A stretch of DNA of 64,000 bases, from assembly GCA_964244725.1 (NCBI GenBank), contig CAXTJQ010000017.1:1-64000 (forward strand), written 5' to 3'. Origin of the DNA: Kumtagia sp964244725 (GTDB lineage Bacteria > Pseudomonadota > Alphaproteobacteria > Rhizobiales > Rhizobiaceae). The notes under the pieces were generated by a model, which saw only the letters and a program-made list of their open reading frames with translations, ran no database searches and was not told the origin of the DNA. Positions 1 to 8,839 of the stretch are shown piece after piece. The position numbers were made by a program, and so were the translations under genes. Within the stretch, counting starts at the first letter, position 1; the number at the start of each line of letters is the position of its first letter.

Positions 1-1308
1 GTGCCGATCATGATCGGCGCGCCGGACATGGCCTTCCCGCGCATGAACAACATCTCGTTCTGGCTGCTGCCGCCGGCCTTCATCCTGCTGATCCTTTCGG
101 CCTTCGTGCCGAGCGGGCCGGGCGCCTACGGCGTCGGCGGCGGCTGGACCATCTACCCGCCGCTCTCGACCTCCGGCCAGCCCGGGCCGGCGATGGACCT
201 GGCGATCCTGTCGCTCCACATCGCCGGCGCGTCGTCGATCCTGGGCGCGATCAACTTCATCACCACCATCTTCAACATGCGCGCGCCGGGCATGACGCTG
301 CACAAGATGCCGCTGTTCGCCTGGTCGGTGCTCATCACCGCCTTCCTGCTGCTGCTGTCGCTCCCGGTCCTGGCGGGCGGCATCACGATGCTGCTCACCG
401 ACCGCAATTTCGGCACGACCTTCTTCGATCCGGCCGGCGGCGGCGATCCGATCCTGTTCCAGCACCTGTTCTGGTTCTTCGGCCACCCGGAGGTGTACAT
501 CCTGATCCTGCCGGGCTTCGGCATCGTCAGCCACATCGTCTCGACCTTCTCGCGCAAGCCGATCTTCGGCTATCTCGGCATGGCCTATGCGATGGTGGCG
601 ATCGGCGTCGTCGGCTTCGTCGTCTGGGCGCATCACATGTACACGACCGGCCTGTCGCTCGACACGCAGCGCTATTTCGTCTTCGCGACCATGGTCATCG
701 CGGTGCCCACGGGCGTCAAGATCTTCTCCTGGATCGCCACCATGTGGGGCGGGTCGATTTCGATGCGCACGCCGATGCTGTGGGCGATCGGCTTCATCTT
801 CCTGTTCACCGTCGGCGGCGTCACCGGCGTCCAATTGGCCAATGCCGGCCTCGACCGGTCGATGCACGACACCTACTATGTCGTCGCCCACTTCCACTAC
901 GTGCTGTCGCTCGGCGCGGTCTTCGCCATATTCGCCGCCTGGTACTACTGGTTTCCCAAGATGTCCGGCTACATGTACTCGCCGCTGATCGCGCGGACGC
1001 ATTTCTGGGTCACCTTCGTCGGCGTCAATCTGGTGTTCTTCCCGCAGCATTTCCTCGGCCTCGCCGGCATGCCGCGCCGCTACATCGACTATCCCGACGC
1101 TTTCGCCGGCTGGAACATGGTGTCGTCCTATGGCTCCTATCTCTCGGCTTTCGGCGTGCTGGTGTTTCTCTACGGCGTGTTCGAGGCCTTTTCCAAGAAG
1201 CGGCTCGCCGGCGCCAACCCGTGGGGCGAGGGCGCGACGACGCTCGAATGGCAGCTTTCCTCGCCGCCGCCCTACCATCAGTGGGAAGAACTCCCACGCA
1301 TCAAGTAG
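1..1308 (+). CDS. ctaD: cytochrome c oxidase subunit I, 5'-truncated by the window edge
   Basis: This is the catalytic subunit of the inner-membrane aa3-type oxidase, which reduces O2 to water at the heme a3-CuB centre and pumps protons. The visible 435 residues are the C-terminal four fifths; the family is about 530-560 residues, so the N-terminal helices, with one heme a ligand, lie left of the window. The GTG at base 1 is an internal codon, not a start. Visible landmarks are GHPEVY (CuB His and the cross-linked Tyr), AHHMYT (two CuB His) and the VAHFHYVLS segment with the heme a3 and heme a histidines. Many hydrophobic helices follow one another. It heads a cox cluster in which ctaB follows 33 bp downstream. 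Identification is secure; only the 5' boundary is unknown. Confidence 0.97.
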   Translation: MPIMIGAPDMAFPRMNNISFWLLPPAFILLILSAFVPSGPGAYGVGGGWTIYPPLSTSGQPGPAMDLAILSLHIAGASSILGAINFITTIFNMRAPGMTLHKMPLFAWSVLITAFLLLLSLPVLAGGITMLLTDRNFGTTFFDPAGGGDPILFQHLFWFFGHPEVYILILPGFGIVSHIVSTFSRKPIFGYLGMAYAMVAIGVVGFVVWAHHMYTTGLSLDTQRYFVFATMVIAVPTGVKIFSWIATMWGGSISMRTPMLWAIGFIFLFTVGGVTGVQLANAGLDRSMHDTYYVVAHFHYVLSLGAVFAIFAAWYYWFPKMSGYMYSPLIARTHFWVTFVGVNLVFFPQHFLGLAGMPRRYIDYPDAFAGWNMVSSYGSYLSAFGVLVFLYGVFEAFSKKRLAGANPWGEGATTLEWQLSSPPPYHQWEELPRIK

Positions 1309-1341
1309 CGGCTCGACAAACGGAAAGGTAAGGCGCCGCGC

Positions 1342-2286
1342 ATGGCCTTCGTCGACAAGAACGGTCTGAAAGACGGCTTCGCGCCGATGTCGGAGGCGAC
1401 GGCGGGCGACTACGTCGCGCTGCTCAAGCTGCGCGTCATGTCGCTCGTGGTTTTCACCGCCTTCGTCGGGCTCGTTGCCGCGCCCGCGCCGCTCAATCCC
1501 TTCATGGGCATGATCGCGATCCTCTGCATCGGGGTCGGGGCGGGCGCCGCCGGCGCGCTCAACATGTGGTACGACGCCGACATCGACGCGATGATGGGCC
1601 GGACCGCCAGGCGGCCGATCCCCTCCGGCCGGGTCAAGCCGGGCGAGGCGCTCGCCTTCGGCCTCATCCTGTCGCTGCTGTCGGTGTTCGCGCTCGGCGC
1701 CCTCGTCGACTGGCTGGCGGCGTCGCTGCTCGCCTTCACGATCTTCTTCTACGCCATCGTCTACACCATGTGGCTGAAGCGCCTGACGCCGCAGAACATC
1801 GTCATCGGCGGCGCGGCCGGCGCCTTCCCGCCGATCATCGGCTATGCGGCGGCGACCGGGACCATCGGCTTCGAGAGCGTGCTCCTGTTCCTCATCGTCT
1901 TTCTCTGGACGCCGCCGCATTTCTGGGCGCTGGCGCTGTTCAAGGCCGATGATTACGGCCGCGCGGGCGTCCCCATGCTGCCCAACGTCGCCGGCGTCGC
2001 CTCGACGCGCCGTCATATCCTCGCCTACACCCTGCTGATCGCCCCCGTCGGCGTGCTGCCGACCGTCTTCGGCTATGCGGGCTTGGGCTACGGCGTCGTC
2101 GCCGGCGGGCTTGGCGCGGCCTTCGTCTGGTATGCGTGGAAGGTCTTCCGCATGCGCGACCACGATGTCGTCATGCGCCCGGCCAAGGCGCTGTTCGGCT
2201 ACTCGCTGCTTTATCTGTTCGCGATCTTCGCCGCCTATCTTGCCGACGCCGTCGTCGGCAGCCTTCTCGTTTTGCCCGGAGTCTGA
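1342..2286 (+). CDS. ctaB: protoheme IX farnesyltransferase (heme o synthase)
   Basis: A polytopic membrane prenyltransferase of 314 residues that joins a farnesyl group to protoheme to make heme o, the precursor of the heme a used by the upstream oxidase. The first Asp-rich motif is visible as NMWYDADIDAMMGRTARRPI (around residues 74-93), and a second polar loop follows LVIFLWTPPHFWALALF-type sequence near residue 190. About nine hydrophobic segments and the usual family length support the call. It lies 33 bp after ctaD and 5 bp before a small CoxF-like gene, so it is almost certainly cotranscribed with the oxidase genes. Confidence 0.96.
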   Translation: MAFVDKNGLKDGFAPMSEATAGDYVALLKLRVMSLVVFTAFVGLVAAPAPLNPFMGMIAILCIGVGAGAAGALNMWYDADIDAMMGRTARRPIPSGRVKPGEALAFGLILSLLSVFALGALVDWLAASLLAFTIFFYAIVYTMWLKRLTPQNIVIGGAAGAFPPIIGYAAATGTIGFESVLLFLIVFLWTPPHFWALALFKADDYGRAGVPMLPNVAGVASTRRHILAYTLLIAPVGVLPTVFGYAGLGYGVVAGGLGAAFVWYAWKVFRMRDHDVVMRPAKALFGYSLLYLFAIFAAYLADAVVGSLLVLPGV

Positions 2287-2291
2287 GACGA

Positions 2292-2447
2292 ATGGGCGTC
2301 GAAACCGTCAAGCCGACGGACGCGCAGATGCGGGCGCGCCGCAACCGCTCGATCGCCATCGGCTTTGCGCTGGCGGCCTTCGTCATCGTCGTCTACGTCG
2401 CCAGCGTCGTGCGCATGCAGCCCGCAGCCGTCGTCCGGACTTTCTGA
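2292..2447 (+). CDS. CoxF-like small single-pass membrane protein of the cox cluster
   Basis: A 51-residue open frame beginning with ATG five bases after the ctaB stop and ending 9 bp before ctaG. It has a polar, basic N-terminus (QMRARRNRS) followed by one hydrophobic segment (about residues 23-42) and a short tail, the layout of the small CoxF-type proteins found at this position in rhizobial cox clusters. Its exact role is not established; position suggests oxidase assembly or stability. A longer frame through the upstream DNA is only read-through of ctaB in another frame. Existence is well supported by its fit between ctaB and ctaG. Confidence 0.8.
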   Translation: MGVETVKPTDAQMRARRNRSIAIGFALAAFVIVVYVASVVRMQPAAVVRTF

Positions 2448-2456
2448 GTCGAGGCC

Positions 2457-3080
2457 ATGGCAGCCGACCCCCGTCTCGATCCCGCCGGCCAGCGCTCCAA
2501 TAGGAGGGTCGCGGCGCTGTGCGTCGCGTTTCTCGGCGCCATGGTCGGCATGGCCTATGCGTCCGCGCCGCTCTATACGATGTTCTGCAAGGCCACCGGC
2601 TATGGCGGCACCACGCAGCGCGTCGAGCAATATTCGGATACGGTGATCGACCGGAAGGTCACGGTTCGCTTCGATGCCAACTCAGCCGGCGTGCCCTGGC
2701 GGTTCGAACCCGAGCAGCGCGATATCACGATGAAGATGGGCGAGACCGTCAGGATCGCCTACCGCGCCACCAACCTCGCCGGCGCGCCGACCGCCGGCCG
2801 CGCGACCTTCAACGTGACGCCTGAACTCGCCGGCGCCTATTTCAACAAGATCGAGTGCTTCTGCTTCACCGACACCACGCTCAAGGCCGGCGAAACCCTC
2901 GACATGCCGGTCGTGTTCTTCGTCGACCCGGCCATCGACGACGTGCCTGAACTCAAGAGCATGACGACGATCACGCTGTCCTATACCCTGTTCCCGACGG
3001 ACGCCGCCAAGCCGGTCGCGGCGGCCGCGCCTGCGGGCGGGAAGATTGAACCGACTGCCGACACTACACTCGGGGGCTGA
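2457..3080 (+). CDS. ctaG: cytochrome c oxidase assembly protein CtaG (Cox11 family)
   Basis: A 207-residue membrane-anchored copper chaperone that delivers copper to the CuB site of subunit I. One N-terminal transmembrane helix (about residues 18-38, ending APLYTMFCKATGYGG) is followed by a periplasmic Ig-like domain. The copper-binding CFCF motif appears as FNKIECFCFTDTTLKAGE (around residues 125-142). The C-terminus is an Ala/Pro-rich tail slightly longer than usual. The gene lies between the CoxF-like gene and subunit III with only 1 bp before the ctaE start, which indicates translational coupling. Confidence 0.96.
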   Translation: MAADPRLDPAGQRSNRRVAALCVAFLGAMVGMAYASAPLYTMFCKATGYGGTTQRVEQYSDTVIDRKVTVRFDANSAGVPWRFEPEQRDITMKMGETVRIAYRATNLAGAPTAGRATFNVTPELAGAYFNKIECFCFTDTTLKAGETLDMPVVFFVDPAIDDVPELKSMTTITLSYTLFPTDAAKPVAAAAPAGGKIEPTADTTLGG

Positions 3081-3081
3081 C

Positions 3082-3969
3082 ATGGCTGACGCGCACGCAA
3101 AACCGAATCACGACTACCACATCATCGCCCCGAGCCCTTGGCCGTTCTTCGGTTCCATCGGCGCGCTGCTGATGGCGGTGGGCGGGGTCGCCTGGATGCA
3201 GTCGATGAAGGGCGGCAGCCTGCCCCTGTTCGGGCTCGAACTGGCGAGCGCGCGCTACTTCATCTTCGCGATCGGCCTGCTCTTCGTTCTCTACACCATG
3301 TTCTCCTGGTGGTCGGACACGATCAGGGAAGCGCATGAGGGCCACCACACGCGCGTCGTGTCGCTGCATCTCCGCTATGGCATGATCATGTTCATCGCCT
3401 CCGAGGTGATGTTCTTCGTCGCCTGGTTCTGGGCGTTCTTCGACGCCAGCCTGTTCCCCAACGAGGTCCATCAGGTCGCGCGCACGGAGTTCACCGGCGG
3501 CGTGTGGCCGCCGAAGGGCATCGAGGTCCTCGATCCCTTCCACCTGCCGTTCTACAACACGGTCATCCTGCTGCTCTCGGGCACGACGGTGACCTGGGCG
3601 CACCATGCGCTGATCCACGGCGACAGGCGCGGCCTCATCAACGGGCTGGTGCTGACAGTCGGCCTCGGCGTGCTGTTCTCCTTCGTGCAGGGCTACGAGT
3701 ACATGCACGCGCCGTTCGGCTTCCGCGATTCGATCTACGGCGCGACCTTCTTCATGGCGACGGGCTTCCACGGCTTCCACGTCATCATCGGCACGATCTT
3801 CCTGGCTGTCTGCCTGATCCGCGCCATGCGCGGCGACTTCACGCCAAAGCAGCATTTCGGCTTCGAGGCCGCGGCCTGGTATTGGCACTTCGTCGACGTG
3901 GTCTGGCTGTTCCTGTTCGCCAGCATCTATGTCTGGGCTTCGGTCGGCGCGGCGATTGAAAGTCACTGA
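3082..3969 (+). CDS. ctaE: cytochrome c oxidase subunit III
   Basis: A seven-helix subunit of 295 residues that packs against subunit I of the aa3 oxidase. The start is taken at ATG 3082, one base after the ctaG stop, rather than an earlier in-frame codon inside ctaG, because the conserved N-terminus (ADAHAKPNHDYHI) begins there. Typical subunit III sequence is seen throughout: FFVAWFWAFFDASLFP, TFFMATGFHGFHVIIG and a C-terminal AWYWHFVDVVWLFLF with the conserved His residues. The surf1 gene follows after 58 bp. Confidence 0.97.
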   Translation: MADAHAKPNHDYHIIAPSPWPFFGSIGALLMAVGGVAWMQSMKGGSLPLFGLELASARYFIFAIGLLFVLYTMFSWWSDTIREAHEGHHTRVVSLHLRYGMIMFIASEVMFFVAWFWAFFDASLFPNEVHQVARTEFTGGVWPPKGIEVLDPFHLPFYNTVILLLSGTTVTWAHHALIHGDRRGLINGLVLTVGLGVLFSFVQGYEYMHAPFGFRDSIYGATFFMATGFHGFHVIIGTIFLAVCLIRAMRGDFTPKQHFGFEAAAWYWHFVDVVWLFLFASIYVWASVGAAIESH

Positions 3970-4027
3970 CGCGCGGTGGCCGCCTGACCGCGCTTCGACA
4001 TCGCAGCAACGCGGCTCCAGGTCCGCG

Positions 4028-4813
4028 ATGAGCGTTGCCGATTCCGATCGCGCGCCGGCGCGAAAACGGCGCGTCCCCTGGATGCTGCTGACGTCCGCGA
4101 CGATCGCCTTTGTCATCCTCCTTGGTCTCGGCACATGGCAGGTCCAGCGCCTGTTCTGGAAGGAGGCGCTGCTCGCCACGATCGCCGAACGCGTGTCCGC
4201 GCCGCCGGCGCCGCTGGCCGACATCGAGGCGCGGGCCGCGCGCGGCGAGGACATCGACTACTGGCCGGTGGAACTGCGTGGGACCTTCGTCAACGCCGGA
4301 GAGCGGCATTTCTTCGCGACCTATGACGGCCAGTCCGGCTTCTACGTCTATGCACCGCTGCGGCTCGCCGACGGCCGGGCCATCTTCGTCAATCGCGGCT
4401 TCGTGCCCTATGACCAGAAGGAGTTGCCCAAGCGGCCCGGCTCCGTGATCGAAGGCGAGACGGCGGTGCGCGGCCTGACGCGAAACCGCCTGCCCGCAAA
4501 GCCTTCGATGATCGTGCCGGACAACGACCTTTCCAGGAACATCTTCTACTGGAAGGACCTCGACGCCATGGCGCGGACCGCCGGCCTTCCGGCAGGCATG
4601 GCCGTCCTCCCGTTCTTCGTCGACGCCGACGCGACGCCCAATCCCGGCGGCCTGCCGATCGGCGGCGTGACCATCGTCGACTTGCCGAACAGCCACCTGC
4701 AATATGCGGTGACATGGTATGGGCTCGCGGCGGCGCTGGTCGGTGTACTCGGTGTATGGATGGCAGGCCGACGAAACACAAAGATGAGGCCTTCAAGTCG
4801 GATAACAGATTAA
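4028..4813 (+). CDS. SURF1 family cytochrome oxidase biogenesis protein
   Basis: A 261-residue protein with two terminal transmembrane helices: one near residues 20-40 (PWMLLTSATIAFVILLGLG, then TWQVQRL), and one near the C-terminus (WYGLAAALVGVLGVWMAGR). Between them is the periplasmic SURF1 domain with GTFVNAGERHF and FVNRGFVP. SURF1 proteins help heme a insertion into subunit I. ATG 4028 is preferred; upstream in-frame sequence overlaps the end of ctaE and looks non-coding. It closes the cox cluster before an unrelated, AT-richer gene. Confidence 0.93.
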   Translation: MSVADSDRAPARKRRVPWMLLTSATIAFVILLGLGTWQVQRLFWKEALLATIAERVSAPPAPLADIEARAARGEDIDYWPVELRGTFVNAGERHFFATYDGQSGFYVYAPLRLADGRAIFVNRGFVPYDQKELPKRPGSVIEGETAVRGLTRNRLPAKPSMIVPDNDLSRNIFYWKDLDAMARTAGLPAGMAVLPFFVDADATPNPGGLPIGGVTIVDLPNSHLQYAVTWYGLAAALVGVLGVWMAGRRNTKMRPSSRITD

Positions 4814-4881
4814 TGCAACTCCCGGCTTAAGTCTCATTGTGATATTCGGGGACGTTGACCCTGGCCGAAGGATATGACGAG

Positions 4882-5730
4882 ATGCTCGAACCCCCAGTAT
4901 TCGACGGCGGCAGATTGGAGGCAAAGGTCTTCCTGAGCGAGATTGGCGGTCAGCATTATGTATACGTGCTTTGTAGGCCTGATGGTCGACCGTTCTATGT
5001 AGGCAAAGGATTGGGCCGTCGCGCACTGGAACATGAATCCGAGGCGCGCCGCCATCATCCCCTCGGGGAGTCGAATCCTTTCAAATGCAATGTTATCCGG
5101 AAGCTTATTCGAGAGGGGGGCCAAGTCAGGTATCAAATTGCAGCTCTGTTTGATCCCGACCGCCAGCAGGATTGCCTTGCGAGAGAGGCTGATCTGATTC
5201 TGAAATTCAGGCGGCTTCACGAGGGTGGGCCACTCACAAACTTGGCAGGCGGTATTGGCAATCTTTCTGGCGCCGCCCCATTCAGCCTCGAACGCCATGC
5301 AGCCACTCTATCGGGAGAGCCAGAGAATAATCCTGACAGATCCACGCTAAACAGGTTCCTGCGAAGCATTGGGCCTGTTGATAGCGTCCCAATAAAACCC
5401 ATCAGGCAGATCACGAAGATACTTCCTACAACTCCGCACCCCAAACCTCGGCAACCGACTCTAAGAAGCGCATACGCACTTATGGCATGTGCATCGGCAT
5501 CAAGACTTCAGTTCTCCAGCGGCGTTCGGCTACCCCGCGCGTTTGAGTACGAGGGGGTCACGGCAATAATTGAAAATGGTGTTTCGCGCGATCTGGTAAA
5601 GGCCGGTATGGCCGAACTGATCGCTTCCACAGACCCTCAGCTCGAGTTTTTTCGCCTAGCCGCTTCCCACGGATCGATTATCGAAAGGCTAGTGGGACGG
5701 CATCGTTTAATTGACCTTGGACTGGTTTGA
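4882..5730 (+). CDS. GIY-YIG nuclease-domain protein of unknown role (COG3680-like)
   Basis: The N-terminal ~100 residues carry a GIY-YIG endonuclease-type domain: HYVYVLCRPDGRPFYVGKG with the paired YVY and FYVG strands, the arginine in GRRALEHE, the acidic helix READLILKF, and a LTNLAGGIGNLSG segment that resembles the COG3680/LEM-3-like group. The remaining ~170 residues match nothing I recognise; they are basic and proline-rich in the middle (KPIRQITKILP) with a helical end. ATG 4882 was chosen; a TTG at 4855 would add nine residues. Base composition is visibly more AT-rich, and codon use more mixed, than in surf1 and ispH on either side, which suggests acquired DNA placed between two housekeeping genes. 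Nuclease activity is inferred from the motifs only. Confidence 0.7.
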   Translation: MLEPPVFDGGRLEAKVFLSEIGGQHYVYVLCRPDGRPFYVGKGLGRRALEHESEARRHHPLGESNPFKCNVIRKLIREGGQVRYQIAALFDPDRQQDCLAREADLILKFRRLHEGGPLTNLAGGIGNLSGAAPFSLERHAATLSGEPENNPDRSTLNRFLRSIGPVDSVPIKPIRQITKILPTTPHPKPRQPTLRSAYALMACASASRLQFSSGVRLPRAFEYEGVTAIIENGVSRDLVKAGMAELIASTDPQLEFFRLAASHGSIIERLVGRHRLIDLGLV

Positions 5731-5837
5731 CCTGGGATAAGTACTAGCGCGCTGAGAATTCCTTAATCGCTCAGGGTCACCTTTCAAAGAACTACATCCT
5801 CTTGACAGGGTGCGGCGTCAAACGCCAAGTCGACGCC

Positions 5838-6848
5838 ATGCTTCACACGACTATCAAACCACCCCTGACGATCCGCCTCTGCCAGCCGCGCGGCTTCTGC
5901 GCCGGCGTCGATCGCGCGATCCAGATCGTCGTGCTGGCGTTGAAGAAATACGGCGCGCCGGTCTATGTCCGCCATGAGATCGTCCACAATCGCTACGTCG
6001 TCGAAGGTCTTGAAAATCTCGGCGCGGTCTTCATCGAGGAACTGAGCGAAATCCCACTGGAGCATCGCGCGTCGCCGGTGGTGTTCTCGGCCCACGGCGT
6101 GCCGAAATCCGTCCCCGCCGACGCGGTCGCGCGCAACCTCTTCTACCTCGACGCGACGTGCCCGCTGGTGTCGAAGGTCCACAAGCAGGCGATGCGCCAC
6201 CAGCGCCTCGGCCGCCATGTCCTGCTGATCGGCCATGCCGGGCATCCGGAGGTGATCGGCACCATGGGGCAGTTGCCGGAGGGCGCGGTCACGCTGATCG
6301 AGACCGAGGACGACGTCGCCCGCTTCGCGCCGCTGGATGCGTTGGCGCTGGGCTTCGTCACGCAGACGACCTTATCGGTGGAGGACACGGCGGGGCTGAT
6401 CCGCGCGCTCTCTGATCGTTTTCCGGCGATCCAGGCGCCCGCCGCCGAATCGATCTGCTACGCCACCACCAACCGGCAGGATGCCGTTAAGGCGACCGCG
6501 CCGGGCGCCGATCTGTTCCTCGTGGTCGGCGCGCCGAATTCGTCCAATTCCCGGCGTCTGGTCGAGGTGGCGGAGCGGGCGGGGGCGGCGCGCTCCCTGC
6601 TGGTGCAGCGCGCATCGGAGATTCCGTGGGACGAAATCGGCGGCATCGGCACGCTCGGCCTGTCGGCCGGCGCGTCGGCGCCAGAGATCATCGTCGACGA
6701 GATCGTCGACGCGTTCCGCGCCCGTTTCGACGTGACGCTCGACCTCGCGGTCACCGCGACCGAACTCGAGAATTTTCCGGTCATGCGCGTCCTGCGCGAC
6801 GTGGAGCTGACCGCCGCCGACATGGCCTTCGTGAACGGGAACGGCTGA
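5838..6848 (+). CDS. ispH: 4-hydroxy-3-methylbut-2-enyl diphosphate reductase
   Basis: The last enzyme of the MEP isoprenoid pathway; an iron-sulfur protein that reduces HMBPP to IPP and DMAPP. The 336-residue product shows the three cluster cysteines in LCQPRGFCAGVDRAI, DATCPLVSKVH and AESICYATTNRQ, plus GHPEVIGTMGQ and the GAPNSSNSRRL substrate-binding segment. ATG 5838 fits the family N-terminus; an upstream in-frame start would add 12 residues. Its stop overlaps the start of thrB by one base (TGATG), so ispH, thrB and rnhA form one transcription unit. Confidence 0.97.
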   Translation: MLHTTIKPPLTIRLCQPRGFCAGVDRAIQIVVLALKKYGAPVYVRHEIVHNRYVVEGLENLGAVFIEELSEIPLEHRASPVVFSAHGVPKSVPADAVARNLFYLDATCPLVSKVHKQAMRHQRLGRHVLLIGHAGHPEVIGTMGQLPEGAVTLIETEDDVARFAPLDALALGFVTQTTLSVEDTAGLIRALSDRFPAIQAPAAESICYATTNRQDAVKATAPGADLFLVVGAPNSSNSRRLVEVAERAGAARSLLVQRASEIPWDEIGGIGTLGLSAGASAPEIIVDEIVDAFRARFDVTLDLAVTATELENFPVMRVLRDVELTAADMAFVNGNG

Positions 6849-7813
6849 TGGCGGTCTATACGGACGTGTCGGAAAGCGAGCTCGAAGCCTTTGTCGGGAA
6901 TTACCATATCGGCGAATTGCGCGCCTACAAGGGCATCGCCGAGGGCTCGGAGAACTCCAACTACCTGCTGCGGACGACGCAAGGCTCCTTCATCCTGACG
7001 CTTTACGAAAAGCGCGTCGAGAGGGAGGACCTGCCGTTTTTCCTCGGCCTCATGGAGCATCTCGCCGGCAAGGGCATCAACTGCCCGCTGCCCGTGCGCC
7101 GCCGCGACGGCGCGGTCATCGGGACGCTCGCCGGCCGCGCCGCGGCAATCGTCACCTTTCTCGAAGGCATGTGGATGCGCGAGCCGACGGCCGGGCAGTG
7201 CCGCGAGGTCGGCAAGGCGCTGGCCGCACTGCATCTGGCGGGCGCCGATTTTCCGATGAGGCGGCCCAACGCGCTGCGCATCGACGGCTGGCGCACGCTC
7301 TGGGCCGGCGCGCGCGATGGCGCCGATGCGGTCGAGCCGGGCCTCGTGGCGGAAGTCGACCGCGATTTCGAGCGATTGGCCGCGCTCTGGCCGCATGCCC
7401 TGCCGTCCGGAATCATCCATGCCGACCTGTTCCCAGACAACGTCTTCTTCCTCGGGCCGAATGTGTCGGGCCTGATCGACTTCTACTTCGCCTGCAACGA
7501 TTTCTACGCCTACGATCTCGCCACCTGCCTGAACGCCTGGTGCTTCGAGAAGGACGACGCCTACAATGTCGCCAAGGGCGCGGCGCTCCTGTCCGGCTAC
7601 GCCTCGGTGCGCCCGCTCGATGACGCCGAGGTCGATGCGCTGCCGGTGCTGGCGCGCGGTTCGGCGCTGCGCTTCATGCTGACGCGGCTCTATGACTGGC
7701 TGACCATCCCCGACGGCGCGCTGGTGCAGAAGCGCGACCCGCACGAGTACATCCGCCGCCTGCGCTTCCACCGCGCCATCGGATCGGCCGCGGACTATGG
7801 GTTGCAGCGATGA
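6848..7813 (+). CDS. thrB: homoserine kinase (aminoglycoside phosphotransferase-fold type)
   Basis: A 321-residue kinase that phosphorylates homoserine for threonine synthesis; threonine synthase is encoded about 8 kb away at 15785-17188. It belongs to the APH-like homoserine kinase family of proteobacteria rather than the GHMP type. The catalytic loop is IIHADLFPDNVFFLG (around residues 196-210), followed by LIDFYFACNDFYAYDLA with the metal-binding Asp. The N-terminus reads AVYTDVSESELEAFV and contains GSENSNYLL. Translation is coupled to ispH (one-base overlap) and to rnhA (four-base ATGA overlap). Confidence 0.96.
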   Translation: MAVYTDVSESELEAFVGNYHIGELRAYKGIAEGSENSNYLLRTTQGSFILTLYEKRVEREDLPFFLGLMEHLAGKGINCPLPVRRRDGAVIGTLAGRAAAIVTFLEGMWMREPTAGQCREVGKALAALHLAGADFPMRRPNALRIDGWRTLWAGARDGADAVEPGLVAEVDRDFERLAALWPHALPSGIIHADLFPDNVFFLGPNVSGLIDFYFACNDFYAYDLATCLNAWCFEKDDAYNVAKGAALLSGYASVRPLDDAEVDALPVLARGSALRFMLTRLYDWLTIPDGALVQKRDPHEYIRRLRFHRAIGSAADYGLQR

Positions 7814-8340
7814 AGAGCGTCGCGATGTTCACGGACGGCGCGTGTTCGGGCAATCCGGGGCCTGGCGGCTGGGGCGCGATCCTGCGCTTCGGCGACACCA
7901 CGCGCGAATTGTCCGGCGGCGAGGCCGACACCACCAACAACCGCATGGAGCTGATGGCCGCCATCGCCGGGCTGAACGCGCTCAAGCGGCCATGCACCGT
8001 CGACCTCTACACCGACAGCAACTATGTCCGCGACGGCATTTCGAGCTGGATCCATGGCTGGAAGCGCAACGGCTGGAAGACGGCCGCGAAACAACCGGTC
8101 AAGAACGCCGAGCTCTGGCAGCAGCTCGACGCGGCCGCCCGCGACCACAAGATCACCTGGCACTGGGTCAAGGGCCACGCCGGCCATGCCGAGAACGAGC
8201 GCGCGGACGAACTGGCGCGATTGGGCATGGCGCCGTTCAAGCCGACCCGGCGTTCGCCCGATCCCGCAACGCGGCCGCAAGCTGCGCCCATCAAGAAAGT
8301 CGCGGCCCGCAGGACACGCCGCTCGACCCAGAGCTACTGA
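7810..8340 (+). CDS. rnhA: ribonuclease HI
   Basis: It cleaves the RNA strand of RNA-DNA hybrids in the cytoplasm. The 176-residue product has the full catalytic set: FTDGACSGNPGPGGWGA (first Asp), NNRMELMAAIAGL (Glu), DLYTDSNYV (Asp) and WHWVKGHAGHAENERADELA (His and last Asp). A basic tail of about 25 residues after the core (KKVAARRTRRSTQSY) is longer than in the E. coli enzyme. The start overlaps the thrB stop by four bases. It ends 13 bp from a convergent minus-strand gene. Confidence 0.96.
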   Translation: MKSVAMFTDGACSGNPGPGGWGAILRFGDTTRELSGGEADTTNNRMELMAAIAGLNALKRPCTVDLYTDSNYVRDGISSWIHGWKRNGWKTAAKQPVKNAELWQQLDAAARDHKITWHWVKGHAGHAENERADELARLGMAPFKPTRRSPDPATRPQAAPIKKVAARRTRRSTQSY

Positions 8341-8353
8341 TCGCGAGCATCCC

Positions 8354-8833
8354 TCAGCGGATCAGCAGAGCCGTCGCGTACATGCCGATCGCGAAGACGG
8401 TGTGCGCGAGGAGATTGAGCGCGCGCGACTTCGTCGGATTGGGCGTCTTCGACGCCGCCCAGCCCGCTCCCATGCCCGGCGCCAGCAGGAACCAGCCCGC
8501 GCCGACCGTCGCGATGCCGAGGATCAACGCCGGCGGGAAGGTCGGCGCGGCGAGCCATCCCGGACCCGCGAGCGCGACCAGAAGCACGCCGTAGACGGCG
8601 CCGACCAGGTAGTGGAACGCCCAGCCGAGCGCGACCTCGTTGGCATGCGGCGCCGCATCGCCGATCGCGTCGTGAAAAACCTTGCCGCTTCGCAGATGCC
8701 AGGTCCACCGGCCGACCAGGCCCCAGTTCGGCAGGCCGAGCCCGAACGCCTTGTTGAGCGCGATCGCCCAGATGTCCATCAGGATCGTGCCGCCGATGCC
8801 GACCATGGCGGCGCGCCAGAAAACATCGAGCAT
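8354..8833 (-). CDS. DUF2938 family integral membrane protein
   Basis: A 159-residue protein with about four hydrophobic helices and no soluble domain. The N-terminus (MLDVFWRAAMVGIGGTILMD) and the segments NWGLVGRWTWHL and HYLVGAVYGVLLVAL resemble the DUF2938 family, for which no biochemical function is known to me. A polar loop has GAGWAASKTPNPTKSRALNL before the last helix. It sits 6 bp downstream of a peroxiredoxin gene on the same strand, so the two are probably cotranscribed. Function remains unassigned. Confidence 0.7.
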   Translation of the reverse strand: MLDVFWRAAMVGIGGTILMDIWAIALNKAFGLGLPNWGLVGRWTWHLRSGKVFHDAIGDAAPHANEVALGWAFHYLVGAVYGVLLVALAGPGWLAAPTFPPALILGIATVGAGWFLLAPGMGAGWAASKTPNPTKSRALNLLAHTVFAIGMYATALLIR

Positions 8834-8839
8834 CCTGGC

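Noticed and set aside
3064..4254. 396-codon minus-strand frame opposite ctaE and surf1
   Set aside because: Shadow of the oxidase genes; charged low-complexity sequence with no motif.
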